Source of the DNA: Streptococcus penaeicida
Lineage (GTDB): Bacteria; Bacillota; Bacilli; Lactobacillales; Streptococcaceae
Assembly: GCF_002887775.1 (NCBI RefSeq)
Contig: NZ_LOCM01000023.1
Span: 1-59,410, forward strand
Direction of reading: 5' to 3'
DNA length: 59,410 nt
The first letter of the stretch is position 1. The number at the start of each line of letters is the position of its first letter. Below the pieces are notes generated by a model. The model saw only the letters and a program-made list of their open reading frames with translations, was not told the origin of the DNA and did not search any database. This document shows, in pieces, positions 9,506-17,794 of this stretch. Made by a program: the position numbers and the translations under genes.

Positions 9506-11163
9506 GCTTGTTTCCTTTCAAATTGTATTAAAACACCGTGCAAGGTATCCACCTGGCAGAGCTCAATAGACGTGCTTGGGTATAACATGGCAAATCGACT
9601 GTAAGAATTCACTAACCCATGTTCCGTATGGCCCGCTTTCAAATAGGACGAAAAATGATCTTTGAAAGACTGATCAAAACCAGGACCATTATCTAAGACA
9701 TATACTTGAACATGAGAATTCGTTTCAGAAATCTCCACTTTTAACTGCAAATCATGTCGATACTGCATACCAAATTTAATAGCATTTTCGACTAAGGGCA
9801 ATAATACCAACTTTGGCACACGTAATAATTTCAAACTTTCCGAAAAAGTAATGGAATAGTCAAGTTCTTCAAAACGAACTTGATTGACTTCTAAATAATT
9901 TTCAAGAATCGCTAAATCAGAAGATAAGGTCGCATATTCATGTTGAGAGGAAATGCTATACCTTAAAACCCTATTCAAGGCTAAAATCATTTGTTCTGCT
10001 TTTTGAGGATTAAAATGAACTAAAATCTTAATCGATTCTAAAGAGTTGTAGAGAAAATGGGGATTAAATTGAGCTTCTAAAAGTTTGCGTTGAACCGTGG
10101 TTTTCTCCTGTTCCAAAGTTAACATCTGTCGGAATAGACGGTCTAAGGTATCAATCAAACTATTAATTTTTTGAGCCAAATAACCAAATTCATCCTGAGA
10201 CCTCACCACAACTTTATCTTGGTAACCACCAACAATTAAATCTAAATCCTTAACTAAAAGAGCAACACTATCACTACTATGACTCGAAATACGTTCTGAA
10301 AGATTCCGAGCTAAGGCAATTAAAAGGAGCATGATAATCAAAACAAAAAAGCAAATAAAGAATAAAAGATAAGATAAAGGAACAGCAATAATGGAACTAT
10401 ATAAATAGAGGCCTTTACTAAGGTGAGCCCATTTTTTTAAGACAATATTCCCATGACGAATGCTGATAGGGTTTCTCATATCAGTCGGATCAACCTTCTG
10501 CCAGGACAAAGTTGTATCCTGGAAACTATTAGAGGTGAACAAGTGATCATATTGGTCTGCAATCATATATTGGGTCGCATCAACCTTAAGACCAGACTCA
10601 AAATCATTCCCGTCAATGTAGAGCACCAAATAGCCGATCTTAACCCCATTTGACCAAACAGCACTCATTTTTAAGAGAAAAGGATTCCCCTGATAATCTT
10701 TCATCAAACGATACTCAGATCTCTTTTGAATATGAGGCAAAGCAATTTTAACAAAAGCATCATCACGAAGCCCATCCCGATTTGGCAAACGCGTACTCAA
10801 AAGCAAATCTCCACTTGGCTTATAAATAGAAATTGCCGAGCGAAAAGGCAAGCGACTCGATTCTTGATAGACCTGTCTGAACATTTCGCGCTCACTCAGG
10901 TGCCCCGACAAGAATTGACGAAGACTACGCTTCTCAAGATTACTAAAAAGCCGATTGCTTTTTAAATGGATCGTATCAAAATATGACACAGTCCCCCTAT
11001 GACCTTGAATCAGCTGACTATATTGCACTAAAAGAATAAACAAAGTCAGTACCAAAACATAACTCAAACCAATAACCAAAGCCGTCTTCTTAAAACCAGC
11101 CAAAATCTCAAGCCGCAACTTCTCTTTAAAAGTAAGCCCAGCCTTATGATCAACAATACCCAT
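9493..11163 (-). CDS. Sensor histidine kinase, YesM type
   Basis: The start is taken as ATG 11163 (MGIVDHKAGL) behind GCGAGG, giving 556 residues. The longer frame adds eleven residues with no ribosome site. A membrane segment near residues 30-50 precedes a long extracytoplasmic sensor region. A second membrane segment lies near 275-300, followed by a HAMP region. The kinase core has the phospho-acceptor motif QFNPHFLYNSLESI, the N-box LLPLVENAIKFGM and the ATP loop VYVLDNGPGFD. This His_kinase/HATPase_c arrangement is the LytS/YesM class, often paired with AraC-type regulators and carbohydrate importers. It is the first gene of a five-gene unit. Confidence 0.9.
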   Translation of the reverse strand: MGIVDHKAGLTFKEKLRLEILAGFKKTALVIGLSYVLVLTLFILLVQYSQLIQGHRGTVSYFDTIHLKSNRLFSNLEKRSLRQFLSGHLSEREMFRQVYQESSRLPFRSAISIYKPSGDLLLSTRLPNRDGLRDDAFVKIALPHIQKRSEYRLMKDYQGNPFLLKMSAVWSNGVKIGYLVLYIDGNDFESGLKVDATQYMIADQYDHLFTSNSFQDTTLSWQKVDPTDMRNPISIRHGNIVLKKWAHLSKGLYLYSSIIAVPLSYLLFFICFFVLIIMLLLIALARNLSERISSHSSDSVALLVKDLDLIVGGYQDKVVVRSQDEFGYLAQKINSLIDTLDRLFRQMLTLEQEKTTVQRKLLEAQFNPHFLYNSLESIKILVHFNPQKAEQMILALNRVLRYSISSQHEYATLSSDLAILENYLEVNQVRFEELDYSITFSESLKLLRVPKLVLLPLVENAIKFGMQYRHDLQLKVEISETNSHVQVYVLDNGPGFDQSFKDHFSSYLKAGHTEHGLVNSYSRFAMLYPSTSIELCQVDTLHGVLIQFERKQACYE

Positions 11164-11325
11164 CACAAAAACCTCGCAAAAAAAGCATGTTACCATGCTT
11201 TTAATTATGAAATGATTATATCAAGATGAGAAAGGAATGTAAACGGTGACAAAATTGATTATTTAAAATAGTAATCCTAAAATATGTTATGATAGATAAG
11301 AATAATTCAAATTGAGGAGAAGAAA

Positions 11326-11718
11326 ATGTCCCAAAAGACGATCAATGTCGTTGCTGCTGCCATAGTAAAAGACGGTAAAATATTTTGTGCTCAAAGACCA
11401 GAAGATAAATCACTTGGTGGGTATTGGGAATTTCCTGGTGGTAAACTTGAAGCTGGTGAATCACCTGAAACTGCATTAAAACGTGAAATTATGGAAGAAT
11501 TTAATGCAACTATTGAAGTCAAAGAATTTATGAATGAAGCCTCATATGATTATGAGTTCGGTACAGTTGTGATGAAAACCTATCTTTCTGAACTGGTTTC
11601 AGATAAACTCGAATTATTGGAGCATCAAGATTCGAAGTGGCTCTATCCATCAGAACTCCATACACTTAATTGGGCTCCAGTTGATATCCCAGCTGTTGAA
11701 CTATTAATAAAAAAATAA
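11326..11718 (+). CDS. Nudix (d)NTP pyrophosphohydrolase, MutT-like
   Basis: This is a 130-residue enzyme. The Nudix box GGKLEAGESPETALKREIM-EEF (about 38-60) has the expected E, RE and EE metal ligands, with Asn in place of the usual Gly after EEF. CAQRPEDKSLGGYWEFPGG is typical of MutT/8-oxo-dGTPase-like proteins, which remove damaged or excess nucleotides. The start follows GAGGAG. It is convergent with the PLD-helicase gene and shares a bidirectional terminator with it. Confidence 0.85.
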   Translation: MSQKTINVVAAAIVKDGKIFCAQRPEDKSLGGYWEFPGGKLEAGESPETALKREIMEEFNATIEVKEFMNEASYDYEFGTVVMKTYLSELVSDKLELLEHQDSKWLYPSELHTLNWAPVDIPAVELLIKK

Positions 11719-11740
11719 AGATTCAAATGAATCTTTATTT
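11713..11740. terminator. Shared bidirectional terminator
   Basis: AAATAAAGATTC / GAATCTTTATTT is a 12-bp stem with A- and T-tracts on both sides. It lies between the convergent Nudix and helicase stops and can end both transcripts. Confidence 0.8.
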
Positions 11741-11742
11741 TT

Positions 11743-14610
11743 TTATTTTGTTAAGTAATCATATAAAGTCCGTTCAATCGGATGTTCAAGCTGAAAGTGC
11801 ATCCTTACAACTGGTTTTTCTGAAATAACTTCTTCAACCGCTGAAGATTCAATATAAGTCATGTTTCCAAGATAGTAAAAGTCACTTCCTTCTCCATCAT
11901 CCTTTTTGACAAAAAGAGGTAGTTGCATTTCTTTATATAAAGAACTCATTATACTCTTCACATCAGGAGAAGTCAGCCTCCTATTATTTTTCGAGAACCA
12001 TTTTAATACTGACTCACTTAAAAATTCGTCATCATATTTAGTTGTTTCAGAAATTTCATCTGATTTATGGTAAGTGATAAAGATTGGACAAGCTTTTGCT
12101 TTTTTATCTACTACATAACCACCTATATTTTGAGGGGTATTATCTTTTTCAAAATTTAATAGTTTCAAAGCATCTCTTCGAGAATATTTTTGACCAATTG
12201 TCAAAATCTCAGGGTATTGAACTGATTTTTCAAGACCACTTAAGACGATATCACTTACTAATTTTTTAAAATCACTATTACTATTAAATGATTTAATAAT
12301 ATCTTTGTTTAGAACATATTCATTTTCAATTAAATCAACTAAAGAAACATCTCCAAATCGTTTCAATTCTTGACCTTTCAGAAAGGTCAAATTTAATATC
12401 CTTTCTACAGACGATATCAATGGTTCTGAAATATCTAGTTTTTCAGTTACTAGGTAATTCAGGAACAATGACTTGGTAATTTTGCCATTATTTTCAAGTA
12501 ATAATTTCAGTAAAAGTAAGTCATGTTTTCTCTTTCCGTTGAGACATTCAAAAGTCAGAAATTCTAGCATTGATTTCTCTAAAGTTGATAACACAATATT
12601 CTTATCTGCAAACTTATTCAACACATCTACATAAGATCTGAATTGGATATTTTCAAAAAACACCAATGGATCAAAGCTACCATATTTTAGAAAATCAATT
12701 AAATAAGGAGTCTTACCTAACTTATTTTTCAGTTCAACAAAACTATCATTCAATATTTTCATACTGGATAAAGTAGTATTTGTGATTGAATCAAAAATTT
12801 GTTTTTTAGCGATTTCTTCGAAATTAATAGTTGTCAAACCTGAAAGCAAACTTTCTGAACGAACATCACGTCTCAGATTGTCTTTATTCATTGACTGGTC
12901 ACCATACAATGCAATTGGAATCAAATAATTATTTTTATAGTTACCAATAAAATCAATAATAGTAACAAATTCTTTACTAGAGTGTTTACGAAGTCCTCTT
13001 CCTAATTGCTGAATAAAAATGATACTAGATTGGGTATTTCTTAGCATAACAACCTGGTTAACACTTGGAATGTCAATTCCTTCGTTAAAAATATCAACTG
13101 TAAGTAAATAATCAAGCTGACCTGATTCTAGTGCTTTTACCGCTTCTTCCCTAACTTTTTGGTTATCATCTCCAGTTAGTGCCTTTGTTTTCAAACCTTG
13201 AAGATTAAATTGAATAGATAATTCACGCGCCTCATCTTTACTCGAACAGAAAATCAAGCCCCTAACTTTTTGACCATCATGACCATAATATTCGATTTTA
13301 TCTAGAATATGTTTTACGCGTTCATTTGAAATTAATTTAGAAAACGTAGCATTCTCATCAATTAACTTTCCATCAATAATGAGATCAGTGACACCAAAAT
13401 AAAGAAAAGGACATAAAAGTTCATTATCTAATGCTTCCTGTAGCCTAATCTCATATGCTAAATTATAATCAAAGAGTTCATAGATGTTTTGACCATCTGT
13501 TCTTTCTGGTGTCGCAGTCATCCCCAATAAAAATTGTGGGGTAAAATAATCCATGACAATTTTGTATGTATTAGCTCCTGCTTTGTGGACTTCATCAATT
13601 AATATGTAATCAAACCAGTCTTTTTCAAACTTAGCTAGATTTTCAGCTTTTGAGATTGTTTGTATCGTGGCAAAAACATATTTCTTTTGAGAAATATCCA
13701 TTCCTGATTTAAAAATACAAGCATCTTTTCCATCAAATCCCAATACTCTTTGAAAACTCTCCAGAGACTTTGTTAGAATCTGCTCTCTGTGAACGATAAA
13801 TAGAACTCTTTCAGGGTTAACTTGTTGGACATCGAAGGCTGAAAGAAATGTTTTCCCTGTACCAGTAGCACTCACAACGATAGCTTTTTTTGCTCCATTT
13901 TCTCTGACATTATTTAATCCTGCCAAAGCATTTTCCTGCATTGCATTTGGTTTAATTTTTGAAGAAAATTCAATTTGTGTTTCTTCTTCAAAAATAATTT
14001 CTTTAACAAGTGGACTTCTTCGTAATGAATAGTTACTTATCCAATCTTCATTTAAAATCGATGATTTTTGCCAAACCCTTTCAAATTCACGTTTTGTTTC
14101 TGAAATAATATTTCCGTTGTCAGTAGACGTTAATTTGATATTCCACTCATAATTTTTCTTTAAAGCATTTCCTGTTAAATTGGAACTTCCTGAAATAAGA
14201 ACTTGTTTTTGTCCTTGTTCAAATAAATAAAATTTTGAATGCAATTGAATTTCACTTGGAGATACTCTAACCTCAACATTTTTTAACTTTAGAAGTTCCT
14301 TCATTGCCAAGGGATCATTAAAATCTAAATAAGGGGATATCAGAATTTTTCCAAATACATTTTTTGCCTTTAAATCTGCCAATTGACTCTTAATTAAGGC
14401 AATTCCAGATTGGGTGACGAAAGCGACAGAAAAATAAAACCCTGTGGATTGAATTAATTCCTGATGAATATCTGATAATACAAATTGATTATTTTCTGGG
14501 TTATTAATAACTATTTTAGGAGAATAATTTCCCACTTCAACGGTTGATTGATTAATAAAACCGTAATGTAACGATTCTTTCAGCTGATTCTCAAAGTCAG
14601 ACCTTATCAT
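11743..14610 (-). CDS. PLD-nuclease/SF2 helicase fusion (DUF3427 type)
   Basis: The start is set at ATG 14610 (MIRSDFENQLKESL), which follows AGAGG. The sixteen extra residues of the longest frame have no ribosome site. The 955-residue protein has an N-terminal phospholipase-D-like domain (about 30-180; HSKFYLFEQG with SGSSNLTGNALKKN). An SF2 helicase core follows, with Walker A VVSATGTGKTFLSAF, DEVH in YILIDEVHKAG, motif III GMTATPERTDG and motif VI QQLGRGLRK. The last 300 residues match the DUF3427 type. Only one HKD-like motif is evident, so nuclease activity would need dimerisation. A repair or anti-phage role is plausible but not shown. Confidence 0.85.
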   Translation of the reverse strand: MIRSDFENQLKESLHYGFINQSTVEVGNYSPKIVINNPENNQFVLSDIHQELIQSTGFYFSVAFVTQSGIALIKSQLADLKAKNVFGKILISPYLDFNDPLAMKELLKLKNVEVRVSPSEIQLHSKFYLFEQGQKQVLISGSSNLTGNALKKNYEWNIKLTSTDNGNIISETKREFERVWQKSSILNEDWISNYSLRRSPLVKEIIFEEETQIEFSSKIKPNAMQENALAGLNNVRENGAKKAIVVSATGTGKTFLSAFDVQQVNPERVLFIVHREQILTKSLESFQRVLGFDGKDACIFKSGMDISQKKYVFATIQTISKAENLAKFEKDWFDYILIDEVHKAGANTYKIVMDYFTPQFLLGMTATPERTDGQNIYELFDYNLAYEIRLQEALDNELLCPFLYFGVTDLIIDGKLIDENATFSKLISNERVKHILDKIEYYGHDGQKVRGLIFCSSKDEARELSIQFNLQGLKTKALTGDDNQKVREEAVKALESGQLDYLLTVDIFNEGIDIPSVNQVVMLRNTQSSIIFIQQLGRGLRKHSSKEFVTIIDFIGNYKNNYLIPIALYGDQSMNKDNLRRDVRSESLLSGLTTINFEEIAKKQIFDSITNTTLSSMKILNDSFVELKNKLGKTPYLIDFLKYGSFDPLVFFENIQFRSYVDVLNKFADKNIVLSTLEKSMLEFLTFECLNGKRKHDLLLLKLLLENNGKITKSLFLNYLVTEKLDISEPLISSVERILNLTFLKGQELKRFGDVSLVDLIENEYVLNKDIIKSFNSNSDFKKLVSDIVLSGLEKSVQYPEILTIGQKYSRRDALKLLNFEKDNTPQNIGGYVVDKKAKACPIFITYHKSDEISETTKYDDEFLSESVLKWFSKNNRRLTSPDVKSIMSSLYKEMQLPLFVKKDDGEGSDFYYLGNMTYIESSAVEEVISEKPVVRMHFQLEHPIERTLYDYLTK

Positions 14611-14755
14611 AAAATTACCTCTATATTTAATAATTCTATTATCTCCCGAAAAGATCATATGATCAAGTGCATATTTTTTATTCTTCCTAATATTATTTTA
14701 TCCTTTCACCAAACTATGCTAAAATACTCTTGAGAATATCTTATTTGGAGGCAGT

Positions 14756-15271
14756 ATGGACAGTCAAATTCCTTTGTTTGAGGCTAGGGCTCAGATTACT
14801 CTAGAGACTTATTTAGCTATGAACCGCACTCTTTTTGTGATGAAAGTGAGAAAATATCGTCTTTGGTATTGTCTCTTTTTGGGTTCTGTTATACTCTTAC
14901 TATTTCTATCCAAAGCTTATGGTTCTTTCCTATTTCTTCTTCTCTTTGCAATTACTTTTCCTTTTATCATGAAGGGGATGGTTAGTTGGAGAGCAAAAAA
15001 ATATTATCTTCAAACGAAAAGTATCCAAAACGAAGAGATTCACTATTCTTTTTTTCAAGATCACTTTAAGACAGTTCAATCTAAAGGGTCTGCTTCTTAT
15101 CGCTATTCAGATGTTTTTAGAATGAACATTACGGATACTACTATTTATCTCTTTATCAATGATATTCAAGCCTTTATTATTGAAGGTGAGTCGGTTAGCC
15201 CTGAGTTACTTGATTTTTTAAAGAAGCAGAGTAAAGAATTTTCTGCAAAAAAGAATAAAGTTATCGAATAA
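14756..15271 (+). CDS. YcxB-family membrane protein
   Basis: This 171-residue protein has two closely spaced membrane segments (about 37-53 and 58-76) and a C-terminal YcxB-like beta domain (IHYSFFQDHFKTVQSKGSAS ... IYLFINDIQAFIIEGE). The family is common in Firmicutes and has no established function. The ATG follows TTGGAGG. A good terminator lies just downstream and the gene is divergent from the helicase gene, so it is monocistronic. Confidence 0.75.
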   Translation: MDSQIPLFEARAQITLETYLAMNRTLFVMKVRKYRLWYCLFLGSVILLLFLSKAYGSFLFLLLFAITFPFIMKGMVSWRAKKYYLQTKSIQNEEIHYSFFQDHFKTVQSKGSASYRYSDVFRMNITDTTIYLFINDIQAFIIEGESVSPELLDFLKKQSKEFSAKKNKVIE

Positions 15272-15303
15272 GTTCATCTTCTTCTACTTCAAATAATCAT
15301 CAA

Positions 15304-15325
15304 AAAAGCCACGTGTGTGGCTTTT
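15304..15325 (+). terminator. Terminator of the YcxB-like gene
   Basis: AAAAGCCAC-GTGT-GTGGCTTTT is followed by AATTTTT about thirty bases after the stop. Confidence 0.75.
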
Positions 15326-15446
15326 AATTTTTCTCCAATTTCCTACACCTTCAGCAACAAAATATTGGCTGTCAAGCCGGCTGCGGCGCCCTTTCAGACG
15401 ATACGGCTTGGATAACCTACCTTAATTGAATTTAAGATTTCATATC

Positions 15447-16652
15447 TCATAATAACCAATCAACAAGATTTACTTTCTCAATTCCTTCATAATTGGCTTG
15501 GCTTTGAATCTGATCTAATGTCAATAGGTATTTGGGATACTGATCTTTGATAGCTTGTAATGGTCTCAATTCTCTTTCCAAAGTTGCTGAATCTAAGGTT
15601 GTAAGACTGACTTGATAATAGGCATATTCCCCAAGGTCTGTCACAGCAACGAAATCAACTTCATATTTATCAATATTGCCCACATAAACTTTATGGTAAC
15701 GTCTCTTTAATTCTAGAAAAACAATGGTTTCAATCATATGACCTAAATCTTCTTGGTGATCAGGTAACAATAAATTTCTAAATCCTAAATCGACGGGATA
15801 ATACTTTTCTAGTCTTTGTAATAATGACCGACCTTTAACATCAAAGCGTGGTACCGCATAAAAAAGCAAACTGTCTGTTAAGGTGTCCAAATAGTTATCC
15901 AATGCATGATGGGAAATTTGTGTTTGCTGACTGATAAGGGTGTTTCTGATTTTATTGGTTGAAACTTGACTACCAATACTGCTTAATAGTGTCCGGACAA
16001 TTTTTTCAATCAACATCGGACTTGGACTGCCTATTCTTGGAACAATATCATGTAAGAGGATTGAATTATAAATCCCTTGTAGATAGTCAATTCTTTCCTG
16101 ATAAGTTTCAGTCTGTAAGAGGTAAGGGAAAGCACTAAATAAGTATGTATTAAAGAGTTCTGTTTTACTCAATTGACTTCCTTGAAGCCCCATTCCGGCA
16201 ACAAACTCACTAAATGATAAAGGCAAAACTTCTAACTGCACATAACGCCCCGTCAAGTTTGTCGCTAATTGACTGGACATAAAATAGGCATTTGAACCTG
16301 TTAAATAAAGATCAACATTATTTTTTATGAAAAGACTATCAGCAACCAACTCAAACTGGTCGACATGTTGAACTTCATCGAGAAAGACATAATTCATTTC
16401 ATCTTCAGATAATCGATCCACAATATAATCATTGAGTACTTTAAAATCACGTAAATCAAAATAGGCTAAATCTTCAAAATTGATTGCAATAATCTGTTCT
16501 GGTTTTACACCAGAGGCTAAGAGTTGGTCTTTATAGAGTTGGAAAAGTACCGATTTACCTGCACGTCTAACACCACTTACCACTTTAATTACTTGTTTCT
16601 CACGATGCCTATTTAAAAAGGCTTGATAGCTTGGTCTTTTAATATATTTCAT
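15447..16652 (-). CDS. AAA-family ATPase with DUF4143
   Basis: The start is taken as ATG 16652 (MKYIKRPSYQAF), seven bases after GAGGTG; the longer frame would start at GTG on that site. Walker A is GVRRAGKS (about 27-34) and Walker B/sensor is YVFLDEVQHV. The C-terminal DUF4143 part contains YVGNIDKYEVDFVA, reminiscent of a degenerate restriction-endonuclease fold. This family is widespread and mobile with unknown role; nucleic-acid related activity is inferred. Two identical 27-base repeats, each with a dyad, sit directly upstream and probably bind a regulator or the protein itself. Confidence 0.8.
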   Translation of the reverse strand: MKYIKRPSYQAFLNRHREKQVIKVVSGVRRAGKSVLFQLYKDQLLASGVKPEQIIAINFEDLAYFDLRDFKVLNDYIVDRLSEDEMNYVFLDEVQHVDQFELVADSLFIKNNVDLYLTGSNAYFMSSQLATNLTGRYVQLEVLPLSFSEFVAGMGLQGSQLSKTELFNTYLFSAFPYLLQTETYQERIDYLQGIYNSILLHDIVPRIGSPSPMLIEKIVRTLLSSIGSQVSTNKIRNTLISQQTQISHHALDNYLDTLTDSLLFYAVPRFDVKGRSLLQRLEKYYPVDLGFRNLLLPDHQEDLGHMIETIVFLELKRRYHKVYVGNIDKYEVDFVAVTDLGEYAYYQVSLTTLDSATLERELRPLQAIKDQYPKYLLTLDQIQSQANYEGIEKVNLVDWLL

Positions 16653-16688
16653 TCGATTCACCTCAAAAACATTATATCACACTGCGAG

Positions 16689-16755
16689 ACTATTTGCATG
16701 ATTGTGCAAATAATTGTGATTTTTACTAACTATTTGCATGATTGTGCAAATAATT
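16689..16755 (-). repeat. Two identical 27-bp operator-like repeats, 40-bp period
   Basis: Copies at 16689-16715 and 16729-16755 are identical. Each holds the perfect dyad TATTTGCA-N6-TGCAAATA. The 40-bp period is close to four helical turns, placing both on one DNA face. They begin about 36 bases upstream of the DUF4143 ATPase start, covering the expected promoter. Confidence 0.75.
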
Positions 16756-16767
16756 TTTTCTTAGACA

Positions 16768-16792
16768 GAAAAAAACCGCCCCTAGGGGCGGT
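16768..16792 (-). terminator. Terminator of the BLIP-like gene
   Basis: ACCGCCCC-TA-GGGGCGGT is followed on the minus strand by seven T. This GC-rich stem is a strong intrinsic terminator about 55 bases after the secreted protein's stop. Confidence 0.85.
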
Positions 16793-16848
16793 ATAATGTT
16801 ATTTTGAAATTTTGTTAATACGAAAAAAAGTAATAATATTACTGAATA

Positions 16849-17460
16849 CTAATCTTTCAAATTAGCTTGTGCTTTTCCTGTGAGTGCATTATCTGTAAAT
16901 GTTAATACCATATCAGAACCAAATCCACCTTTAACACCTGTAACCCAAGTTGCCATTGTTGATTTTGAACCCATGATAATCGTTTCAGTAATACTATCTG
17001 GCTGTTTAAATTGTGAAACAACTTGTTCATAGCTTGTACCATCTGCTAATGCATTATATTCTTTAAGTCCAATGACATCTTTTCTAAGATATTGGAAACC
17101 AGTAATTGATCGAGCAACTGCTTTATTTTCTATAAATTGAATTGTAATTGTAATACCTGATTTACTCCAAGTAAGGTCTTGTGAATTTACACCGTCAATT
17201 TGACTAGTACTAGTTGAATTTGGTTCACCAAACATTTTCTTAAGCTCATCTACTGTGCTTCCACCTTCACCCATATTTGCCATATCTCCAACAATAATTT
17301 TGTCAAAATTATTTCTAACTTTTTGCTTCTTACTAACTTTTTTCTTTTTAGCAGCGTAAACAATTTGGTTTTGGTTTTGACCTACTATCGCTAAATCAGA
17401 TAAAGTTGCTACTGAAAACAAGGCCAGGGCACCAATGACAATAAAATTTTTTCTTTTCAT
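16849..17460 (-). CDS. Secreted BLIP-fold protein (DUF3862-like)
   Basis: The start is ATG 17460 (MKRKNFIVIGALAL), seven bases after AAAGGAG; the longer frame starts upstream of that site. The 203-residue product has a signal peptide of about 37 residues ending near IVYAA. A Lys-rich linker (KKKKVSKKQKVRNN) follows. Two repeated modules with TVDELKKMFGEPNSTS and SYEQVVSQFKQPDSIT complete the protein. Two such G-x-P / W-x-G repeats are typical of the beta-lactamase-inhibitor-protein fold, a general protein-binding scaffold in streptococcal secreted proteins. A TATAAT-like sequence lies about thirty bases upstream. Confidence 0.75.
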   Translation of the reverse strand: MKRKNFIVIGALALFSVATLSDLAIVGQNQNQIVYAAKKKKVSKKQKVRNNFDKIIVGDMANMGEGGSTVDELKKMFGEPNSTSTSQIDGVNSQDLTWSKSGITITIQFIENKAVARSITGFQYLRKDVIGLKEYNALADGTSYEQVVSQFKQPDSITETIIMGSKSTMATWVTGVKGGFGSDMVLTFTDNALTGKAQANLKD

Positions 17461-17538
17461 AAGAATCTCCTTTTTCCTAATAATTATATTATACAACTAT
17501 TTCATCCTTTTGAAAGCGTTTTTATAAAATTACATTTT

Positions 17539-17685
17539 TTAAAAGTTGTTTTTTATCTCAATAATCACCCATTTGAGAACATTAGTACTTCTAATTTGTA
17601 TTACTGACATTCCATCAGCAGTTGAGACGAGGCAGTCCGATGCAGCAGTACTAATGGTAGGGCAAGTATCGCTCATTTTTTTCAT
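17539..17685 (-). CDS. Possible 48-residue ORF between valS and the BLIP-like gene
   Basis: ATG 17685 (or ATG 17676) opens a frame to TAA at 17539. The product starts MKKMSDTCPTISTAASDCLV and ends WVIIEIKNNF. I do not recognise it. No clear ribosome site precedes either ATG. A perfect 10-bp inverted repeat (CATTAGTACT / AGTACTAATG) spans most of it, so it may instead be a structured RNA or an element remnant. It lies between valS's terminator and the next promoter. Confidence 0.25.
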   Translation of the reverse strand: MKKMSDTCPTISTAASDCLVSTADGMSVIQIRSTNVLKWVIIEIKNNF

Positions 17686-17730
17686 AAGATTATTAAGTTA
17701 AATCAGTTAAAATCATTTCAATACGACAAA

Positions 17731-17771
17731 GAGCCCTGTCACATAGACTGATGGTCTAGCGACAGGGCTCT
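17731..17771 (-). terminator. Terminator after valS
   Basis: GAGCCCTGTC / GACAGGGCTC is a perfect 10-bp stem about 25 bases after the valS stop. On the minus strand it ends in TTT only, so read-through is possible. Confidence 0.6.
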
Positions 17772-17794
17772 GAGGAAGTAGTGAATGGTTTTAA

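Noticed and set aside
16691..16699. Similarity of the repeat to the eukaryotic octamer ATTTGCAT
   Set aside because: Chance resemblance; no meaning in a bacterium.
16689..16755. CRISPR-like repeat pair
   Set aside because: There are only two copies 13 bases apart, no cas genes, and the repeats hold a symmetric dyad typical of operators.
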